Part shown: positions 1-6,199 of the stretch, piece by piece | Layout: each line of letters begins with the position of its first letter | Numbering within the stretch: the stretch's first letter is position 1 | Assembly: GCA_005888335.1 (NCBI GenBank) | Contig: VAWY01000137.1 | Span: 1 to 10,584, forward strand | DNA length: 10,584 nucleotides | Direction of reading: 5' to 3' | Origin: Actinomycetota bacterium | GTDB taxonomy: Bacteria; Actinomycetota; Thermoleophilia; Solirubrobacterales; Solirubrobacteraceae | Made by a program: the position numbers and the translations under genes | The notes under the pieces: model-generated | The model's input: the letters and a program-made list of their open reading frames with translations, nothing else | The model's database searches: none | Told to the model about the DNA's origin: nothing

Positions 1-34
1 ATCCTGCGCTAGCGGGCCCGTCCACTGGGCGCTC
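1..34. other. Short non-coding edge left of the MmgE/PrpD stop
   Basis: No gene can be assigned here. In the first reading frame of the plus strand a TAG lies at 10-12, so a gene entering from the left could end there with only three codons visible, but this cannot be judged from so little sequence. The stretch includes the GC-rich palindrome CGGGCCCG, and I see no T-tract that would make an intrinsic terminator. Confidence 0.3.
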
Positions 35-1195
35 TCAGCGCGGCGCGGCGGCGGCGGCCAGGCCCGCGGCCTCGAGCACGGCGGCGGCCGGGCGCTCGGG
101 ATCGTCGAGCGCGCCGTCGAGCGCGTCGCCCGCGAGCGCGTGGACCTTCGCGGCAAGCGTGGAGGCGTCCATCGGCCGCTGCGGCGAGCCGAGCGCCGCC
201 TCCACGTGCGCGACCGTGCGGCCGCCGGCCTCGATGCGCGCCTCGGGCTCGGCCAGCTCGGCGTCCGTGCGAACGCGCACGCGCTGCGCGGCGAGCGCCC
301 GCGCCTCGGCGTCGACGCCGCGGAAGTCCTCGACGCCCGGCGGCCCGTGCAGGAGCGTGAACGCCGCCAGGTACGGGATCGAGAACTTGGCCTCGAGCCC
401 GTTGGTGACGTCGTCACGCGCCGCCGCCTGGCGCGAGACCGGGTGCACGACGACGGTGATCGCTCCGGCCGGGATGCCCTCGCGCTCGCGCGCCCGCGCG
501 GCGGCCTCGATCGTCCCGTGCGTCTGCAGGCAGCACGGCCAGGCCTTGATCCAGTTCTGGGCGATCGCCGGCGCACCGTCGGCGGCCGCCGCCGGATCGA
601 CCCACCGCGCGCCGTAGGTGGCGGCGAACCCCGCGGCGACATCCTCGCCGACCGTCGCGCCCGCCGCGGCGAGGCGGGCGCCGGTCAGCCCGCCGCCCGC
701 GGCGATCCCGACCTGCAGCGACTTGCCGTCCGAGCCGAAGGCGGCGTGCAGTCCGGCGGCGCCGAGCAGGGCGAGCCGCGCGGCGGCGGCGCGGCGCTCG
801 GCGTCGAGGCCCAGCAGCCGCGCGCAGGCGACCGACGCGCCGACGACCCCGCAGACCGCGGTCGGGTGCCAGCCGCGCTCGCGCAGCGCCGGGTGGTTGG
901 CCGCGGTCAGGCGCGCCATCGCCTCGAAGCCCTCCGCGTAGGCCGCAAGGGCCTGCCCGACGGTCGCGTCGAGCTCGGCCGCGAGGACGAGCGCCGCCGG
1001 CGCGGTGGGCGCGCTGAGGTGCGCGAGCCCCGGCAGGTAGGTGTCGTCGAAGTCCAGCACGTGGCCGGCGGTGCCGGCGGCGATCGCCCGCTCGGCCGGG
1101 CCGTCGCCGAGCGCGCGAGCGGCGCGAGCGGCGGGCTCGTCGCGTCCGCCGGCGGCGCAGGCGAGCCAGTCCAGCAGCGCGGCCTGATAGCTCAC
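35..1195 (-). CDS. MmgE/PrpD-family protein (2-methylcitrate dehydratase / cis-aconitate decarboxylase superfamily)
   Basis: This is a 386-residue member of the MmgE/PrpD superfamily, whose known members are dehydratases, decarboxylases or epimerases acting on small polycarboxylates (2-methylcitrate dehydratase PrpD, cis-aconitate decarboxylase, iminodisuccinate epimerase). Active-site landmarks visible by eye are the DFDDT segment (48-52) followed by His59, the GWHPT segment with His110, SDGKS with Lys158, KAWPCCLQTH with Lys217 and His226, and KFSIPY with Tyr275. These match the His/Lys/Tyr positions known from cis-aconitate decarboxylase. Members usually have about 450 residues; this one lacks roughly the first 30, starting almost at the conserved LLDWLA helix. 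The start is a GTG at 1195 that overlaps the TGA of the upstream peptidyl-tRNA hydrolase-like gene as GTGA, so translation is probably coupled. No prpB, prpC or other methylcitrate-cycle gene is nearby, so the substrate is unknown. The family call is firm; the reaction is not. Confidence 0.88.
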   Translation of the reverse strand: MSYQAALLDWLACAAGGRDEPAARAARALGDGPAERAIAAGTAGHVLDFDDTYLPGLAHLSAPTAPAALVLAAELDATVGQALAAYAEGFEAMARLTAANHPALRERGWHPTAVCGVVGASVACARLLGLDAERRAAAARLALLGAAGLHAAFGSDGKSLQVGIAAGGGLTGARLAAAGATVGEDVAAGFAATYGARWVDPAAAADGAPAIAQNWIKAWPCCLQTHGTIEAAARAREREGIPAGAITVVVHPVSRQAAARDDVTNGLEAKFSIPYLAAFTLLHGPPGVEDFRGVDAEARALAAQRVRVRTDAELAEPEARIEAGGRTVAHVEAALGSPQRPMDASTLAAKVHALAGDALDGALDDPERPAAAVLEAAGLAAAAAPR

Positions 1196-1860
1196 GCCGG
1201 TGACGTTAGCTCCGCCGGCACGGCTCCGGTGAGCGCGACGACGGTGACCGTGCCGGGCGCGATCTCGGTCAGCCCGGCGTCGACGACCCGCGCCACGCAG
1301 CCGGCGGCGTCGGCCGCCGCCGCGAAGCCGCCGGCGTCAGGCGCGAGGACCCGCGCGGGGCAGCCCGCGGCAACCCAGCCCTCGACGCCGCCGCCGTCGG
1401 CCGCCATGACCGCGGCGTGCGCGACCTGCGCGAGCGTCTTGCCCGAACTCATCCGGGCGGCGGGGTTGAGCACGTACGTGACGGCCTCGCGGGCGTCGTC
1501 GCACGCCGCCCGCGCCGGGGCGGGCTCGAGCGCGCCGCTCATCGCCTGCAGGCGCTCGAGCAGCGCGCCGCGCTCGGAGAGCCGCCGCGGGGGCAGCGCG
1601 GCGACCGCCTCGCCGCCGGCGTCGCCGGCGAGCGCGTGCGGCTCGCCGAGGACCTCGCGCCACTGCGCCGCCGTGCGCGCGCGCAGACAGACCTTGCGCG
1701 GGCGCGGCCGCCACTCCGCCAGGCGCGGGTCGTCCGCGAAGGCGCGCACGCAGGCGACCGCCGCGGCGCCGGCGAGCTCGCCGCCGCGCGCGAGCGTCGT
1801 CACCGCGCCGCGGCGCAGCACCAGGTACATGCGCAGGGCATCGGCGCCCGCCGGCGGCAT
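1192..1860 (-). CDS. Two-domain type-2 peptidyl-tRNA hydrolase-like protein (Pth2 family)
   Basis: The C-terminal half of this 222-residue protein is a Pth2 domain. It shows a strand and loop ending in SSGKTLAQVAHAAV (138-151) and, near the end, DAGLTEIAPGTVTV (194-207). The residues conserved in archaeal and eukaryotic Pth2 are present: Lys141, Gln145, His148, Asp194, Thr198 and Thr204. Pth2 enzymes hydrolyse the ester bond of peptidyl-tRNAs released by stalled ribosomes. The N-terminal half (about 11-90) looks like a decayed second copy of the fold: strand MYLVLRRG, helix GELAGAAAVACV, then DAGGEAVAALP at 80-90, without the catalytic Lys, Gln or His. From memory, two-domain proteins of this type occur in other actinobacteria. 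ATG 1860 is used; an in-frame ATG at 1830 is a possible later start. A GATCCT box lies 7 nt upstream of the ATG, suggesting leaderless transcription. The stop overlaps the start of the MmgE/PrpD gene. Bacteria normally rely on unrelated Pth1, so this may be an accessory enzyme. Confidence 0.82.
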   Translation of the reverse strand: MPPAGADALRMYLVLRRGAVTTLARGGELAGAAAVACVRAFADDPRLAEWRPRPRKVCLRARTAAQWREVLGEPHALAGDAGGEAVAALPPRRLSERGALLERLQAMSGALEPAPARAACDDAREAVTYVLNPAARMSSGKTLAQVAHAAVMAADGGGVEGWVAAGCPARVLAPDAGGFAAAADAAGCVARVVDAGLTEIAPGTVTVVALTGAVPAELTSPA

Positions 1861-1895
1861 GGCGCGCAGGATCGCGCACCGGCATGATCGGGGGT
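1861..1895. promoter_or_regulatory. Divergent promoter region between Pth2-like and UspA-like genes
   Basis: Only 35 nt separate the two divergent starts. On the plus strand CATGAT (1883-1888) lies 7 nt before ATG 1896; on the minus strand GATCCT lies 7 nt before ATG 1860. Both fit the NANNNT core of an actinobacterial -10 element placed so that transcription would begin at or next to the A of the start codon. Neither has the canonical first T and I see no convincing -35, so this is a weak call resting mainly on spacing. Confidence 0.4.
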
Positions 1896-2306
1896 ATGTC
1901 CCCCACCCGCGTGCTCATCGTCGCCCACCGCACGGCGGCGACCCCGCTCCTGCTCGAGCGCGTTCGCGCTCGGGCCGCCGAGGGCTCGTGCGCCTTCACG
2001 CTGCTCGTGCCCCGCCGCTACTGGGACCCGGATACCGAGGAGTCGGCCGAAACGCTCGAGCTCGCGCTCCCGCTGCTCGAGGAGGCGGCCGGCGGCCACG
2101 TCGAGGGCCGCATCGGCGACAGCGACCCCTTCGAGGCCGTCAAGCACGAGCTCGAGGCCGGCGGCTATGACGAGGTGATCGTCTCGACGCTGCCCGAGCG
2201 CGTCTCGCACTGGCTTCGGCGCGACCTGCCGAGCCGTGTCCAGGCGCTCGGCGTCCCGGTCACCGTGGTCACCGCGGCCGGCCGCGAGGAGCGGGCGAAG
2301 ACCTGA
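1896..2306 (+). CDS. Small UspA-like (universal stress protein fold) protein
   Basis: This 136-residue protein has the alternating strand-helix pattern of a Rossmann-like UspA fold. It opens with strand RVLIVAHR, has a middle strand FTLLVPR, then the motif IGDSDPFEAVKHEL (73-86), followed by DEVIVSTLPERVSHWLRRDL (92-111) and a final strand PVTVVTA. Proteins carrying this GDxDP and IxSTxPxxxSxWLxxDL pair are common in actinobacteria and are usually annotated as universal stress or hypothetical proteins. The glycine-rich ATP-binding motif of ATP-type Usp proteins (G-2x-G-9x-G-S/T) is absent, so nucleotide binding should not be assumed. An earlier in-frame ATG at 1884 exists, but it lies inside the likely -10 box, so 1896 is preferred. 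The stop codon abuts the stop of the convergent patatin-like gene. The function is unknown. Confidence 0.8.
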   Translation: MSPTRVLIVAHRTAATPLLLERVRARAAEGSCAFTLLVPRRYWDPDTEESAETLELALPLLEEAAGGHVEGRIGDSDPFEAVKHELEAGGYDEVIVSTLPERVSHWLRRDLPSRVQALGVPVTVVTAAGREERAKT

Positions 2307-2311
2307 TCAGG
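2302..2311. repeat. Perfect 10-bp palindrome holding both convergent stop codons
   Basis: CCTGATCAGG is its own reverse complement. Its centre is the boundary between the TGA of the UspA-like gene (2304-2306) and the TGA of the patatin-like gene (minus strand, 2309-2307). No T-tract follows on either strand, so it is not a classical terminator. It may simply result from two TGA codons facing each other plus two chance matched bases on each side. Confidence 0.6.
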
Positions 2312-3293
2312 CGGCGCGCCGGCGCGGCGGGGCCACGTCGTCGGCGGGCGCGGCGGAGAGCGCGCGCAGCGCCGCCGAGCCCTCCCCATGGCGCAGCTGG
2401 GCGGCGGTCGTGCGCCGCGCGGTCGCGATGATCTCGTAGCGGCGCCGGCGGCTCATCGGGTTGGGGCCCATGATCGCCAGGTCGTCGGCGGTGGGCTGCA
2501 CGAGAACGACCTCGGCGCCGGCGGCGCGCACCCTCCGGGCCTCGCGACCGAGGCGTCGCCCGGCGGCCGCGCGCAGCGTCGCCCGCGGCCCGCCGCCGGG
2601 CGCGCGCGACGAGCCCGGGTTGAGGCACAGGACGAGGTCGAGCCCTTCGGTGGCGACGACGTCGAGATTGGACAGCGAGCAGACGCCGCCGTCGACGTAG
2701 GGGCGCCGTCCGATCTCGACGGGCCGGTAGAAGCCCGGGATCGCGCAGGAGGCCGCGACCGCGTCGGCCAGCTCGGCCGGCGGAGCGTCCTCCCGCCCGA
2801 AGGCCACGCGGCGGCCCGTCACGTAGTCGCAGGCCATGACGCGCAGCCGGGGGTGTGCGCCCCAGCCGGCGGGCACGACGCCGTGCACGAGCCGCCGCAG
2901 CGGTTCGGTCGAGATGACGCCCCTGGGCAGCCAGCCGGCGAGGACCGCGCCCGCCGGAAGGCGATCGAGATGGCGCACCGACCCGAGCGCCAGGCGCCAC
3001 GAGCCGGGACCGATCGCGGGCAGCGCGCGATGCAGCTGGTAGCTGGCCCCCGGGGAGCGCTCGGTGTCCCAGTCGGGATGGAGCACCTCGCCGGCCGCAT
3101 GCGCGACCAGGAAGCCCGGGTGCAGGCCGCCGCCGGCGACGAGCGCCGCGATCGCCGCGCCGGCCGACGTCCCGACGACGACGTGCGCGGTCGCGGGGTC
3201 CCAGCCGGACTCCTCAGCGAGCGCGTCGAGGGCGCCGATGAGCCACGCCGCTCCGGTGACGCCGCCGGCCCCGAGGACAAGGCCCACTTTCAT
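2307..3293 (-). CDS. Patatin-like phospholipase / acyl hydrolase
   Basis: This 328-residue protein has the catalytic elements of the patatin family in order: the glycine-rich oxyanion-hole segment GAGGVTG (8-14), the nucleophile elbow GTSAG (41-45) with Ser43, the helix motif AASCAIPGFYRPV (180-192), and DGG (201-203) with Asp201, completing a Ser-Asp dyad. Patatin-like enzymes cleave acyl esters of phospholipids or neutral lipids. There is no signal peptide, transmembrane segment or cyclic-nucleotide-binding domain, so it is probably a cytoplasmic or membrane-associated single-domain lipase. The C-terminal tail (from about 300) is Ala/Arg-rich and may be disordered. The start is ATG 3293; TAGAGT ends exactly 6 nt upstream, which supports this start and a leaderless mRNA. 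The gene is divergent from the GMC oxidoreductase and convergent with the UspA-like gene at zero spacing. The substrate is unknown; lipid turnover is inferred. Confidence 0.9.
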   Translation of the reverse strand: MKVGLVLGAGGVTGAAWLIGALDALAEESGWDPATAHVVVGTSAGAAIAALVAGGGLHPGFLVAHAAGEVLHPDWDTERSPGASYQLHRALPAIGPGSWRLALGSVRHLDRLPAGAVLAGWLPRGVISTEPLRRLVHGVVPAGWGAHPRLRVMACDYVTGRRVAFGREDAPPAELADAVAASCAIPGFYRPVEIGRRPYVDGGVCSLSNLDVVATEGLDLVLCLNPGSSRAPGGGPRATLRAAAGRRLGREARRVRAAGAEVVLVQPTADDLAIMGPNPMSRRRRYEIIATARRTTAAQLRHGEGSAALRALSAAPADDVAPPRRRAA

Positions 3294-3299
3294 GGAGGA

Positions 3300-3305
3300 A
3301 CTCTA
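3300..3305 (-). promoter_or_regulatory. Putative -10 element (TAGAGT) of the patatin-like gene
   Basis: On the minus strand TAGAGT is followed by 6 nt and then the ATG. This matches the TANNNT consensus and the spacing of leaderless actinobacterial promoters. The TCCTCC between it and the ATG is pyrimidine-rich, so no Shine-Dalgarno site is present. I could not find a persuasive -35. Confidence 0.55.
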
Positions 3306-3387
3306 CCTGAGCGGCGCCACGAAAAGGGGGAAATTGCGGCGTCCGGGCCGGTGCCGCCGCCGCGTGAAAGGATCGCTCGCAGCAACC

Positions 3388-3396
3388 GAGGAGGGG
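3388..3396 (+). promoter_or_regulatory. Strong Shine-Dalgarno before the GMC oxidoreductase GTG
   Basis: GAGGAGGGG includes a full AGGAGG (3389-3394) four nucleotides before GTG 3399. It fixes the start of the GMC gene, which otherwise has a long in-frame upstream extension running antisense to the patatin-like gene. It is the clearest ribosome binding site in the window and contrasts with the apparently leaderless genes nearby. Confidence 0.75.
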
Positions 3397-3398
3397 CC

Positions 3399-5012
3399 GT
3401 GAGCGAGTTCGACTACATCATCGTGGGCGCCGGCTCGGCCGGCTGCGTCGTGGCCAATCGGCTCAGCGCCGACCCCGGGACGCGCGTCCTCCTGCTCGAG
3501 GCGGGCGGGTCGGACCGCAAGCTGAACGTGCGCATCCCCGTCGGCTTCGCCAAGCAGTTCCGCACCGACCTCGACTGGGGCTACACCGCCGAGCCCGAGC
3601 CCAACCTCATCGGCCGCTCGATGTACCTGCCGCGCGGGCGCTGCCTGGGCGGGTCGAGCTCGATGAACGCGATGATCTACATGCGCGGACCCCGCGAGAA
3701 CTACGACACGTGGGCGAGCGAGCTCGGCGCGGCGGGCTGGAGCTACGACGACGTCCTGCCGCTCTTCAAGCGCTCGGAGGGCAACGAGCGCCTCGGCGAG
3801 CCCTTCCACGGCCGCAGCGGGCCGCTGAACGTCACCGACCCGGTCTGGGTCAGCCCGCTGGCCGAGCGCTTCATCGACGCGGCGGCCGCGAACGGCGTCC
3901 CGCGCACCGACGACTTCAACGGCGCCCAGCACGACGGCGCCGGCGTCGTCCAGGTCACCCAGAAGCGCGGCCGGCGCTGGAGCGCGGCGGACGCGTTCCT
4001 GCACCCGGTGCGCAAGGAGCGCGACAACCTCACCGTGCTGACCGGCGCCCACGCCCACCGCATCGTGCTCGATGCCAACGGACGCGCCACCGGCGTGGAG
4101 TGCCACCACAAGGGCCGCGTGAGCACGCTGACCGCCCGCCGCGAGGTGATCGTCTGCGCCGGGGCGTTCAACACGCCCCAGCTGCTGATGCTCTCGGGGA
4201 TCGGGCCCGCCGACCACCTGCGCGAGATCGGCATCGAGCCGCGCGTCGACTCACCGCACGTCGGGGAGCACCTCGCCGACCACCCGATGACGACCGTCAC
4301 GTTCGTGTGCTCGGAGAAGCTCGGCCTCTTCGACGCGACCAACCCGCGCTACCTGCTCGAGTACGTCGCGCTGCGCGGGAAGGGCAAGCTGACCTCCAAC
4401 GTCGGCGAGGCGGGCGCGCACATCCGCACGCGCGACGATCTGCCCGCGCCGGACTTCCAGATCCTCTTCGGGCCGGCCTACTACTTCGACAACGGCTTCC
4501 GCACGTTCCCGGGCCCGGCCTACACCTTCGCGCCGTGCCTGATCCGCCCGACGAGCGAGGGCAGCGTTCGCCTGCGCTCGGCCGACCCGCACGACGCGCC
4601 CGCCATCCGCCTGAACTTCTTCGGCGACGACGGCGAGATGAAGGCGATGATCGCGGCGATCCGCATGGTCCGCGAGTGGGTGGCGACCGCGCCGCTGGCC
4701 CAGGTCACCGGGCCCAACATCGACCCCGGGCCGGGCGTGACCAGCGACGAGCACCTCGAGGCGTGGATCCGCGCCGAGGCGCAGCACGAGTACCACCCGA
4801 CGTGCACGTGCCGGATCGGGCCCGAGGGCGAGGGCGTCGTCGACGAGCAGCTGCGCGTGCGCGGCGTCGAGGGCCTGCGCGTCGCCGACGCGTCGGTCTT
4901 CCCGCGCATCCCCGGCGGCAACACGAACGCCCCGGCGATCATGGTCGGCGAGCGCGCGTCCGACCTGCTCCTCGGCCGGGTCGCCGCGCCGGCGGTGGCC
5001 GCCGCCGTGTGA
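3399..5012 (+). CDS. GMC-family FAD-dependent oxidoreductase (choline/alcohol dehydrogenase type)
   Basis: This 537-residue protein has the usual GMC length and domain order. The N-terminal FAD-binding segment carries GAGSAG (10-15), with the FAD ribose acid at Glu34 in LLLEAGG. GMC signature 1 is the stretch around RGRCLGGSSSMNAMIYMRG (79-97), and signature 2 is GAFNTPQLLMLSGIG (255-269). The C-terminal catalytic region has YHPTCTCRIG with His466 and the GNTNAP motif with Asn508, that is, the His/Asn pair of choline-oxidising and aliphatic-alcohol-oxidising members rather than the His/His pair of glucose or aryl-alcohol oxidases. The enzyme should oxidise a primary or secondary alcohol using FAD; the substrate cannot be told from sequence. 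There is no signal peptide, so it is probably cytoplasmic and likely a dehydrogenase. The start is GTG 3399 behind a strong ribosome binding site. pdxH follows on the same strand after 55 nt. No betB, choline transporter or betI lies nearby, which argues against a dedicated glycine-betaine pathway. Confidence 0.93.
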   Translation: MSEFDYIIVGAGSAGCVVANRLSADPGTRVLLLEAGGSDRKLNVRIPVGFAKQFRTDLDWGYTAEPEPNLIGRSMYLPRGRCLGGSSSMNAMIYMRGPRENYDTWASELGAAGWSYDDVLPLFKRSEGNERLGEPFHGRSGPLNVTDPVWVSPLAERFIDAAAANGVPRTDDFNGAQHDGAGVVQVTQKRGRRWSAADAFLHPVRKERDNLTVLTGAHAHRIVLDANGRATGVECHHKGRVSTLTARREVIVCAGAFNTPQLLMLSGIGPADHLREIGIEPRVDSPHVGEHLADHPMTTVTFVCSEKLGLFDATNPRYLLEYVALRGKGKLTSNVGEAGAHIRTRDDLPAPDFQILFGPAYYFDNGFRTFPGPAYTFAPCLIRPTSEGSVRLRSADPHDAPAIRLNFFGDDGEMKAMIAAIRMVREWVATAPLAQVTGPNIDPGPGVTSDEHLEAWIRAEAQHEYHPTCTCRIGPEGEGVVDEQLRVRGVEGLRVADASVFPRIPGGNTNAPAIMVGERASDLLLGRVAAPAVAAAV

Positions 5013-5053
5013 GCGATGGCGGGTCTCGGGGCGGCGCCGTCCCGGGGCCCGCA

Positions 5054-5059
5054 TATCGT
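5054..5059 (+). promoter_or_regulatory. Putative -10 element (TATCGT) of pdxH
   Basis: TATCGT fits TANNNT and ends 8 nt before the GTG start of pdxH. The surrounding CATATCGTTC is the only AT-richer patch in the 55-nt gap after the GMC gene, and no Shine-Dalgarno precedes the GTG. This suggests pdxH has its own near-leaderless promoter rather than depending only on read-through from the GMC gene. No -35 is evident. Confidence 0.45.
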
Positions 5060-5067
5060 TCGCCGCC

Positions 5068-5715
5068 GTGCGCCGACTGACCGAGATGCGCGGCTTCTAC
5101 GCCGCACGCGCGCTCGACGAGAGCGACCTCGCCCCCACCTGGCTCGCCCAGTTCGAGCGCTGGCTCGACGACGCGATCAACGCCGGCCTGCCCGAGCCCA
5201 ACGCGATGGTCATGACGACGGCCGACGCCGCGGGACGGCCGAGCGCCCGCACCGTGCTGCTGAAGGTGCTCGACGAGCGCGGCTTCGTCCTCTACACCAA
5301 CCTGCAGTCGCGCAAGGCGCGCGACGTCGCGGTCAACCCGTTCGCCGCGCTCGTCTTCACGTGGATCCCGCTGCACCGCCAGGTGGTCGTGGCCGGCGCG
5401 GTCGAGCGCGTCGACGACAAGGAGGCCGACGCGTACTTCGCGACGCGGCCGCACGGCTCGCGGCTCGGCGCGCTGGCCAGCCCGCAGTCGCAGGTCATCA
5501 GCTCGCGCGCCGTCCTCGACCAGGCGCGCGCGCAGCTCGCCCGCCGCTACCCGGAGGGCAGCCGCGTGCCGCGCCCGCGCCAGTGGGGCGGGCTGCGCGT
5601 GGTCCCCGACAGCGTCGAGTTCTGGCAGGGCCGCGCCGACCGCCTCCACGATCGCCTGCGCTTCCGCCTTGACGACAACGCCGGCCGGTGGATCGTCGAG
5701 CGCCTGGCTCCGTAG
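5068..5715 (+). CDS. Pyridoxamine 5'-phosphate oxidase (PdxH)
   Basis: This 215-residue protein is a standard-length PdxH, the FMN enzyme that oxidises pyridoxamine 5'-phosphate or pyridoxine 5'-phosphate to pyridoxal 5'-phosphate with O2. The N-terminal MRGFY (7-11) and LDESDLAPTWLAQFERW are typical of the family. FMN-binding elements are RTVLLK (61-66) and TNLQSRKA (77-84), with further contacts around 97-105 and SPQSQ (138-142). The C-terminal signature VEFWQGRADRLHDRL (183-197) is intact, including the Arg and His that contact the substrate phosphate and pyridine ring. The GTG start gives the expected N-terminus. The gene is convergent with the VOC-fold gene, with only 5 nt between stop codons. 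It is a housekeeping cofactor gene, and I see nothing that ties it functionally to its neighbours. Confidence 0.96.
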   Translation: MRRLTEMRGFYAARALDESDLAPTWLAQFERWLDDAINAGLPEPNAMVMTTADAAGRPSARTVLLKVLDERGFVLYTNLQSRKARDVAVNPFAALVFTWIPLHRQVVVAGAVERVDDKEADAYFATRPHGSRLGALASPQSQVISSRAVLDQARAQLARRYPEGSRVPRPRQWGGLRVVPDSVEFWQGRADRLHDRLRFRLDDNAGRWIVERLAP

Positions 5716-5720
5716 CCCGC

Positions 5721-6146
5721 CTAGCCCCAGCCCTCGACCGGGCGGTGGACGATCTCCAGCTTGATGCCGTCCGGGTCGTAGAAGAAGACCGCGTAGTAGC
5801 CGGGCGTGTAGCCGTACTCCTCCGGACCGCTCTCGATCGTCGCGCCCTGCTCGCGCAGCCAGCCGGCGCGCTCGTCGACGACGTCGCGCGACGTCGCGGC
5901 CAGCGCGAGGTGGTGCAGCCCGACGCCGTAGCGGTCGTAGGGCACCTCGTGGGCGTCGGACTGGCGCTCGCGCAGGCTGATCGACGAGACGCGCTCGCCA
6001 CCGCCGAGGTAGACGACGCGCTCGCCGCGCTCGCCGATGATCTCGCTCGTGCGCACCCAGCCGAGCGGCTCCAGCAGCCCGCGGTAGAAGGCGAGGCTGC
6101 GCTCCAGCGACGTGACGACGAGGTCGAGGTGGTCGATCCCCGCCAT
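5721..6146 (-). CDS. VOC superfamily (glyoxalase/bleomycin-resistance/dioxygenase fold) protein
   Basis: This 141-residue protein is a single VOC unit of two beta-alpha-beta-beta-beta modules. Module 1 starts IDHLDLVVTSLERSLAFYRGLLEPLGW and module 2 starts GLHHLALAATSRDVVDERAGWL. Likely metal ligands are His6, His79 (of the GLHHLAL motif) and Glu131 (of IKLEIVH), and the ending FFYDPDGIKLEIVHRP is the classic VOC C-terminus. Proteins of this type include glyoxalases, fosfomycin or bleomycin resistance proteins, epimerases and lactoylglutathione lyase-like enzymes of unknown substrate. The retained metal ligands suggest it is an enzyme. ATG 6146 has no evident Shine-Dalgarno or -10 at the leaderless distance. 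It is divergent from the GNAT gene and convergent with pdxH. The specific reaction is not assignable. Confidence 0.88.
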   Translation of the reverse strand: MAGIDHLDLVVTSLERSLAFYRGLLEPLGWVRTSEIIGERGERVVYLGGGERVSSISLRERQSDAHEVPYDRYGVGLHHLALAATSRDVVDERAGWLREQGATIESGPEEYGYTPGYYAVFFYDPDGIKLEIVHRPVEGWG

Positions 6147-6199
6147 CAGTTTTGGCCGCCCGCGTCGTTGTCGCTTGTATGGGCGCGCACCAGGGGATC
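6147..6199. promoter_or_regulatory. Divergent intergenic region between VOC and GNAT genes
   Basis: This 53-nt region must hold promoters for both directions. AGGGG at 6192-6196, three nt before ATG 6200, is a weak and close ribosome binding site for the GNAT gene. Two earlier in-frame GNAT starts (TTG 6152 and ATG 6179) fall inside this region and are less likely. No good -10 at the leaderless distance is seen for either gene. Confidence 0.3.

Noticed and set aside
140..2170. Long plus-strand open frame of 676 codons opposite the MmgE/PrpD and Pth2-like genes
   Set aside because: Low-complexity Arg/Ala/Gly-rich translation with no motif, antisense to two well-recognised genes; typical GC-bias artefact.
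3336..3360. GCGGCG...CGCCGC stem upstream of the GMC gene
   Set aside because: Short GC repeats of this kind occur everywhere in the window, and no T-tract or riboswitch-like structure accompanies it.
2388..3398. Upstream in-frame extension of the GMC oxidoreductase
   Set aside because: It is antisense to the patatin-like gene, and the strong Shine-Dalgarno plus GTG 3399 give the family's normal N-terminus.
5704..5730. Imperfect hairpin across the pdxH/VOC stop codons
   Set aside because: The stem needs a 2-nt bulge and a long loop and has no T-tract on either strand, so a terminator is not supported.
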